A stretch of DNA of 64,000 nt from Streptomyces fragilis. Lineage in GTDB: Bacteria; Actinomycetota; Actinomycetes; Streptomycetales; Streptomycetaceae. The position numbers and the translations under genes were made by a program. The stretch's first letter is position 1; each line of letters begins with the position of its first letter. Where the stretch lies: NCBI RefSeq assembly GCF_003112515.1, contig NZ_BEVZ01000006.1:310001-374000 (forward strand), in the 5' to 3' direction. The notes beneath the pieces were generated by a model. It saw nothing but the letters and a program-made list of their open reading frames with translations, ran no database searches and was not told where the DNA came from. Positions 59,001-64,000 of the stretch are shown here, in pieces.

Positions 59001-62000
59001 TCCCGGGAGGATCTGGTCGCGGCCGCCTTCGCGGAAGTGCTGCGCGAGACCCGGGTCCCGCGCGACCGGAGCTTCTTCGACCTCGGCGGCGACAGCATCA
59101 TGTCGATCCAGCTGGTCAGCCACCTGCGGCAGTCCGGCCTCGTCCTCATCCCCCAGGACATCTTCGAGTACAAGACCGTCCAGGCCCTGGCCCGCGTCGC
59201 CCGGGAGACCGGGCGACTGGCCACCGGAGAGGACTCGGCGGCCGTGGGTGACGTCCCCCTCACCCCGATCATGCACTGGTTGCGCGACCAGGGAGGGCCC
59301 GTCGACGGCTTCCACCAGGCCGTGCTGCTCCGGGTCCCCGGCGGTCTGCGCGTCGACCGGCTGACCACCGCCGTCCAGGCACTGATCGACCACCACGACG
59401 CCTTCCGCCTCCGCCTCGACCGCTTTGCGCCCAGCTGGTCCCTGGAGGTCCGGCCGGTCGGCAGCGTTCTCGCCACGGACTGCGTGCGCCGTGTTCCCGC
59501 CGACGGGACGTCCGGTGACGGGCTCCTACGGCTTCTGTCCCGGGAGACGGCGCGGGCGCAGCGAGAACTCGACGTGGCCGACGGGCGTATGGCCCGAGTG
59601 GTCTGGTTCGACGCCGGCCCCGACCGGCCCGGCCGGCTCCTGTTCATGGCCAACCATCTGGCCTGCGACGGCGTGTCCTGGCGGGTCGTGGTGCCCGATC
59701 TCGTGGGCGCCTACCAGGACGCCGAGGCCGGCCGGCCGGTCGCCCTCCGGCCGGTCGAGACGTCTCTGCGGCACTGGAGCCGGGCCCTGACCGAACAGGC
59801 CCGTACCCCGGAGCGGCTGGCCGAACTGCCTCTGTGGGAACGGATGCTCGCCGCCCCTCGGACCCGTTTCGCCCGGCGCCCCCTGGATCCCTCCCGCGAC
59901 ACCACGGTCACCGCACGCTCGCGTACCGTCGTCTACGGCGCGGAGCGGGCCCGGCACCTTTTCACCACCATCCCGCTGGCCTTCCACTGCGAGATCAACG
60001 ACGTGCTGCTCACAGCGCTCGCCGTGGCTGTGCAACGCTGCCTCGACACCGACGAGGACGTGGTGATCGACGTGGAGGGCCACGGCCGTGAGCCGGTGGT
60101 GCCCGGAGCGGATCTGTCGCGCACGGTCGGCTGGTTCACCAGCATGTACCCGGTACGCATGGCCCCCGGCATCCCGCCGGACGGGAAGACGCTGCCCTCC
60201 GGAGCCGAACTCGGCGACGCCCTGCGCCGGGTGAAGGAACAGCTCCGTGCCGTCCCGGACAAGGGCATCGGCTTCGGCATGCTCCGCCACCTCGGCCCCC
60301 AGGAGGCCGGGCGTCGGCTGGCCGCCGCGGAGCCCAGGGACATCGGCTTCAACTACTTCGGCCGTTTCCTGCTGCCCTCAGAGGGCGGGGAGGAGGACTG
60401 GACACCCGCTCCCGAGACGGGCATGACGGCGGGCGCCGACGCCGGCATGCCGCTCGACCACCCGCTGTCCGTCAACGCCCTCACCGAGGACACCGCGGAA
60501 GGCCCTGTGCTACGCATCGCGTTCTCCTGGGCGAACGGGGCCGTGGACGACGACCGGGTCGACGAGCTGGCCGACACCTGGTTCGAGGTACTGGACGCGC
60601 TGGCCGCGCACGCGGCCGAACCGGGCTCCGGCGGTCGCACGCCGTCGGACTTCCCCCTGGTCGAACTCGGCCAGCGGGACATCGAACTGCTGGAACGCGA
60701 GTACCCCGGCCTGGACGAGATACTGCCGCTCTCCTCCCTCCAGCAGGGCATGCTGTACCACCTACTCCTCGGCTCGCTGAACAGCCCCGGGAACGGCGGC
60801 TCCGAGGACTCGGCACACGCGCTGTACACCGTCCAGTTCTGGCTGGAGCTTGAGGGTGACCTGAACACCAGCGCCATGCGGGCTGCCTTGCGTGCCCTCA
60901 TGGACCGCCACCGCAACCTCGGCGCCGCCTTCGTCCACACCGGGCTTCCCCAGCCCGTCCAGGTCCTCCGTCCGGGTGTGGAGGTGCCCTGGCAGGAAAC
61001 GGACCTGAGCGATCTGCCGGAGGAGGAACAGGAACGGGAGACCGACCGGCTCCTGGTCAAGGAGCGCACACGGCCCTACGACCCGTCCCGGGCCCCGCTC
61101 ATGCGGGTGCTGCTCGTCGACCTGGGCGGCGACCGGCGGCGGCTGGTGCTCTCGACGCATCACATCCTGCTGGACGGCTGGTCCCTGCCCGTCGTGATCG
61201 AGGAGCTGTTCACCCACTACCGGGCGCTGGTCACGGGGACCCCGCACGCGCTGCCCGCGGGCACACCGTTCCGCGAGTACATACGCTGGCTGTCCCGCGT
61301 CGACGGCGAGGCGGCCGAGGACGCGTGGCGCACCGCGCTCGCGGACTTCACCCCCACGAGAATCGGGAACCGGCACCCCGGCAAGCCACTGCCGTCACGG
61401 CACCTGTGGTTCTCCCTCGACAAGGACGTGACCAGTGCCCTGGTGGGCACCGCCCGGCGACACGGCCTGACTCTCGCGACCGTGCTCCAGACCTGCTGGG
61501 CGATCGTGCTCTGCGAGGAGACCGGTCACCCGGACGTCGTGTTCGGATCGGTGGTCTCCGGACGGCCGGCCGAACTGCCGGACGTGGAGAAGATGGTGGG
61601 GCTGTTCATCAACACCGTGCCCACACGGGTGAGGATCGACCCGGCCGAGTCGCTCGGCGACCTCTTCGCGAGAGTCCAGGACGAGCAGGCCGGACTCCTG
61701 CCGTACCAGCACATCAGCCTCACCGACATCCGCCGCATCACCGACAGCGGCGACATGTTCGACACGATGATGTCCTTCGCCAACTACCCCTTCGACGGCG
61801 AGTCCCTGCGCCGGCCCGCGCCCGGTCTGGAACTCGTTCGCGCCTCCGGCGACGACCGGCAGCACTACCCGTTGGGTGTGGTCCTCGCCCACCGCGACGA
61901 CATCGTGACCGTCCAGGTCGAGTACCACCCCCACCTGATCGACCCGGACCGGGCCGACCACCTGGCCCGACGTTTCGTCGCCCTGCTGACCCGCAGCGCG

Positions 62001-62957
62001 CACACACCCCACAGTGTCGTGGGTTCTCTCCTGTCCACCGACCTGCTCGTGGAGGGCGGCTCGGACATCCTGGTCGCGGACCACGGGCCGACGGCCTCCC
62101 CCTCGGCCCTCGACGGAGACACCGGGGTGCTCCTGCCGCTGCGCGAGGAGGGCAACCGCCCGCCGCTGTTCTGCGTACACCCCGCAGCCGGGATCGCCTG
62201 GTCGTACGCCGGTCTCACCGGGCCGCTCGGCGCCGATCAGCCGCTGTACGGGCTGCAGGCGCGCGGCCTGGACGGATCACGTGTCCTGCCGGCCTCGATC
62301 GCCGAGATGGCGGCGGACTACGTGGCCCAGATCCGCACTGTGCAGCCGACCGGTCCTTACCACCTGCTCGGCTGGTCGTTCGGCGGAACCGTCGCACACG
62401 AGATGGCCGTGCAGCTCCAGAGTGCGGGCGAGGAGGTCGGACTGCTCGCCGTCCTCGACTCCATCCCCCCCGCCCCGGACGACCGGGGCGACGACCACCG
62501 ATGCGGCGACGGACCGGAAGCACCCTCCCTCCGCTTCGGTCCCGACCACGTCATGCGGACGGTCCTGCAGTTCTTCGGATATGACCCCGCCCTCTGGGCC
62601 GACGAGGAGATGACCTATCCGCGGTTCCTGGAGATCGCCCGCGCCTACCCGGGACTGCTGGCCACCTTCGACGAGACGATGATCGAGACGCTCTGCCGCG
62701 TCTACACCAACAACGCCGTCCTCGCCCACCACCACACCCCCTCCCGGTACACCGGTGACCTGTTGGTCTTCACCGCTCTCGAAACCTCCGCCGAGGCGGC
62801 CGCGCGGCAGTGGGAACCGTACGTCGACGGCGGGAAGCCCGACGTGCGTCCCGTGGACTGCCCTCACGCGGAGATGGGACGTCCCGGCCCGCTGGCGGAG
62901 ATCGCCGAAATGCTGCCGCTACGGGGACCGGACACGAAACCGGACACGCCCCGGTGA
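56025..62957 (+). CDS. NRPS: C(degenerate) - A - PCP - E - C - TE
   Basis: 2310 residues, GTG 56025 (AGGAG upstream). First C domain (1-425): HHxxxDG is degraded to LHPRRVLDTWG, second His replaced by Arg. A domain (about 430-940): YTSGSTGTPKG, NVYGPTEATV, YRTGDLVRLRDDG; manual code D-V-T-A-A-G-V-V-Y-K, residue unknown. A Pro-rich linker repeats PAAME. PCP Ser near 1021 (GGDSIMS). Epimerisation domain (about 1075-1530): NHLACDG, VEGHGRE, GWFTSMYPV, FNYFGRF. Second C (about 1560-2000): HHILLDG. TE (about 2045-2310): GWSFGG, LDS, DCPHAEM. No A-PCP stands between last C and TE. Confidence 0.85.
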   Translation: MSEHDIAWTTAGDFVAEAVDIDGPVDIALFQRAIRQVTDEAEAVRLRATGTTSVHTEFTDGGGVPLTMVDLADEADPATAREAWLRAELAAGSGAEQSSQALLRLADDRFTWFHLHPRRVLDTWGCALIGRRAAEVYTSLAAGESPAAGALPALARLTGAETAYRSSAAPEDDAAFWRDRLAGLTPTVPATAAAMETTTVAVTVPLPDAGAERVRATARYCGTHPRAVLLAAVAAHQYRTTGKADVVLGLPVDGRFERALQRVPGAAGDIAALRLDVRPDAPFADLVRQAGRESRRVRRHQRFRHAEVCGALGATRPGSQLYEVIADVREATPLLRFGDHRATARSLGVQPSTASRFLLDEDRDGRLLLVALGPAGPDAEAELATRARHLRTLLSAAVSAPGHPVAVLAPPCTEGPTAETVRELSTAGRTQQAHTLTSLLDAAARRTPGAVAVRDRAGELTYCELHERANRLARLLIGRGAGPERLVGLLLPRSADTIVAMLAVLKSGAAYLPLDPAYPDERLRLMVEDARPACLLTDSAHAGRDLGASGESVLVLDDTPTRTELASTASHHITDDDRADPLKPGHPAYVIYTSGSTGTPKGVVVAHRSLPPLLAWVEQEFGTDALKHALAATSFSFDVSVTEVFAPLATGGMVEVVGNLLSLLDDEPPRWSGGLVCAIPSVLGKLLERTDLSLSAKTLALGGEALSAALAARVATTMPGTQLINVYGPTEATVYTTAWRADGAPRGAAPPIGRPLGHVRLHVLDEALTPVGPNGTGELYLAGDGLARGYLGRPGLTAGRFTADPFGPPGTRMYRTGDLVRLRDDGQLDFLGRMDEQIKVNGYRVEPGEVEAVLTRHPEVTEVMAVVRTDDARDARLVAYLVPSDTSAAPAPEKLRAWLAERLPAHLVPAELRLAAALPYTPNGKLARDTDPAPLPAPSPRPSPAPPEPVTASTPPLPATVATPEPAAMEMPRPAAMETPKPAAVVTPDSPVSREDLVAAAFAEVLRETRVPRDRSFFDLGGDSIMSIQLVSHLRQSGLVLIPQDIFEYKTVQALARVARETGRLATGEDSAAVGDVPLTPIMHWLRDQGGPVDGFHQAVLLRVPGGLRVDRLTTAVQALIDHHDAFRLRLDRFAPSWSLEVRPVGSVLATDCVRRVPADGTSGDGLLRLLSRETARAQRELDVADGRMARVVWFDAGPDRPGRLLFMANHLACDGVSWRVVVPDLVGAYQDAEAGRPVALRPVETSLRHWSRALTEQARTPERLAELPLWERMLAAPRTRFARRPLDPSRDTTVTARSRTVVYGAERARHLFTTIPLAFHCEINDVLLTALAVAVQRCLDTDEDVVIDVEGHGREPVVPGADLSRTVGWFTSMYPVRMAPGIPPDGKTLPSGAELGDALRRVKEQLRAVPDKGIGFGMLRHLGPQEAGRRLAAAEPRDIGFNYFGRFLLPSEGGEEDWTPAPETGMTAGADAGMPLDHPLSVNALTEDTAEGPVLRIAFSWANGAVDDDRVDELADTWFEVLDALAAHAAEPGSGGRTPSDFPLVELGQRDIELLEREYPGLDEILPLSSLQQGMLYHLLLGSLNSPGNGGSEDSAHALYTVQFWLELEGDLNTSAMRAALRALMDRHRNLGAAFVHTGLPQPVQVLRPGVEVPWQETDLSDLPEEEQERETDRLLVKERTRPYDPSRAPLMRVLLVDLGGDRRRLVLSTHHILLDGWSLPVVIEELFTHYRALVTGTPHALPAGTPFREYIRWLSRVDGEAAEDAWRTALADFTPTRIGNRHPGKPLPSRHLWFSLDKDVTSALVGTARRHGLTLATVLQTCWAIVLCEETGHPDVVFGSVVSGRPAELPDVEKMVGLFINTVPTRVRIDPAESLGDLFARVQDEQAGLLPYQHISLTDIRRITDSGDMFDTMMSFANYPFDGESLRRPAPGLELVRASGDDRQHYPLGVVLAHRDDIVTVQVEYHPHLIDPDRADHLARRFVALLTRSAHTPHSVVGSLLSTDLLVEGGSDILVADHGPTASPSALDGDTGVLLPLREEGNRPPLFCVHPAAGIAWSYAGLTGPLGADQPLYGLQARGLDGSRVLPASIAEMAADYVAQIRTVQPTGPYHLLGWSFGGTVAHEMAVQLQSAGEEVGLLAVLDSIPPAPDDRGDDHRCGDGPEAPSLRFGPDHVMRTVLQFFGYDPALWADEEMTYPRFLEIARAYPGLLATFDETMIETLCRVYTNNAVLAHHHTPSRYTGDLLVFTALETSAEAAARQWEPYVDGGKPDVRPVDCPHAEMGRPGPLAEIAEMLPLRGPDTKPDTPR

Positions 62958-64000
62958 CCGGGCACGAAAACGCGCCGCTGCCGCTGACCACGGCTCAGCG
63001 CGGCATCTGGCTGGGCGATCGGCTTGCGACCCCGGGCCGCTACCACGTGGGACTGTCCCTCGACATCACCGGGCCCTTGGACCCCGGCCTCTTCGAGGCG
63101 GCCTTCGCGGCGGCCGTGGCCGAGACCGCGCCGCTTCGGGCCCGTTTCACGGTCACCGACGACGGCGAACCTCGACAGTGGGACGGGCCCTTCCCACCGT
63201 GGAACGTCACCCGGGCCGACCTGCGCGCCGACCCGACCCCGGCCGCCGCAGCCATGGCCTGGATGCGGACCGACGTGGCGCGGCCGTTCGACCTCAGCAC
63301 CGGGCCCCTCTTCCGTACGGCGCTGCTGCGCCTGGCGGACGACCGCTACTGCTGGTACCTGGCCTGCCATCACTTGGTGCTCGACGGCCTGGGCAGCGCC
63401 CTGCTGGTGCGCCGGGTCGGCCGGCTCTACGCCGCGCTGGAACGCGGAGAACGGCCGGTGCCCACCCCGCATCCGCTGGACACCCTGCTCAGCGCCGAAC
63501 GCGCCTACCGGGCCTCGGACCAGGCTCTGACGGACCGTGCCTTCTGGAAGGCCCGGCAGATGGGGGCGGACACGGTGCGTCCGGCCACCACCGGTGGCGT
63601 GGCGGCGCGCGGCGGCACCCGCCTGCCCGCCGGGGGATTCGCCCGGCTGCGGGCGACCGCCCGGCGGCTCGGCGTGGACTGGCCGGTGATGGCCACGGCC
63701 GCCGGGGCACTCCTCGCGCACGTCCGGGCCGGCGCGGGAGCCCCCGGGGCGGTGGTGCTGGGGCTCCCGGTCCCGGGACGCGACCGGGAGGAGTCGCTGC
63801 TGGCCGCCGGTACGGCGTCGAACATCCTTCCGCTGCGCATGGCCGTCCACCCGCACCGCCCGGCCCGCGACCTGGTACGCGCCACCGCGGACGAGATGAG
63901 GGCCGTCCTCCCGCACCGGCGCCACCGGTACGAGGACCAGCTGAGCGATCTCGGCCTGGCGGGCTCCGGAAGCTCTCTGTACGGGCTGGCGGTGAACGTC
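62954..64000 (+). CDS. NRPS protein, N-terminal condensation domain (3' partial)
   Basis: GTG 62954 overlaps the upstream stop (GTGA), so it is translationally coupled. The window ends inside the first domain. Seen: PLTTAQRGIWLGDRL, the catalytic CHHLVLDGLGS, and LGLPVPGRDR with ILPLRMAVHP; these are a normal condensation domain with intact HHxxxDG. Further domains must lie beyond position 64000. It extends the assembly line after a TE-bearing protein, so the order of action does not follow gene order simply. Confidence 0.85.
   Translation, partial: MTGHENAPLPLTTAQRGIWLGDRLATPGRYHVGLSLDITGPLDPGLFEAAFAAAVAETAPLRARFTVTDDGEPRQWDGPFPPWNVTRADLRADPTPAAAAMAWMRTDVARPFDLSTGPLFRTALLRLADDRYCWYLACHHLVLDGLGSALLVRRVGRLYAALERGERPVPTPHPLDTLLSAERAYRASDQALTDRAFWKARQMGADTVRPATTGGVAARGGTRLPAGGFARLRATARRLGVDWPVMATAAGALLAHVRAGAGAPGAVVLGLPVPGRDREESLLAAGTASNILPLRMAVHPHRPARDLVRATADEMRAVLPHRRHRYEDQLSDLGLAGSGSSLYGLAVNV

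Overview
The window is very GC-rich actinobacterial DNA with third-position G/C bias, GTG/TTG starts, rare TTA (bldA-type) codons, an NsdA-like regulator, DUF397, DUF6479, DUF5959, DUF6221 and DUF6766 proteins and mycothiol-type enzymes. All of this points to Streptomyces or a close relative.

Positions 1-30,350 look like ordinary chromosome: a secreted peptidase (5' cut by the window), a PAS/degenerate-PP2C protein, an NsdA-family regulator divergent from a phosphotransferase, a cell-wall amidase, two universal stress proteins, two acyl-CoA ligases, an MFS exporter, a leucine-rich-repeat protein coupled to a lipoprotein, an MBL hydrolase, a fibronectin-III lipoprotein, methyltransferases, two MarR regulators, a penicillin-binding D,D-carboxypeptidase, a coupled crcB pair for fluoride export and small secreted proteins. 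Strong hairpin terminators separate several convergent pairs.

Positions 30,350-36,500 are a decayed accessory zone. An intact NmrA/TetR pair with a double operator is followed by a collapsed PIG-L deacetylase, a DUF5959 gene, a frameshifted DUF6221 gene, a DUF6766 gene beheaded exactly at a direct repeat, a tyrosine-recombinase remnant, and an M23 peptidase.

Positions 36,488-44,446 (minus strand) form a compact RiPP operon whose layout matches linaridin clusters. Two small precursor peptides each carry an Ala-Thr-Pro at the predicted core start. A hairpin attenuator follows, then a membrane-plus-alpha/beta-hydrolase protein (LinH-like), a single-TM protein (LinL-like), an N-methyltransferase (CypM-like), an ABC exporter, a CrtI-like FAD oxidoreductase and a tandem NTF2-like protein. 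All six post-hairpin genes except the methyltransferase's upstream junction are joined by 4-nt stop/start overlaps. The precursors resemble no linaridin I can recall.

Positions 45,203-64,000 (plus strand, continuing past the window) are a hybrid NRPS/PKS operon. It has a KAS III-like protein, free ACP, acyl-CoA dehydrogenase (with a TTA codon), FkbH-like protein and 3-hydroxyacyl-CoA dehydrogenase, which is the enzyme set for a hydroxymalonyl-ACP-type extender. The assembly line is A-PCP, then KS-(dead AT)-ACP-C-(C fragment), then C(degenerate)-A-PCP-E-C-TE, then a further C domain cut by the window end. The RiPP and NRPS/PKS operons diverge from a shared 750-bp intergenic region.
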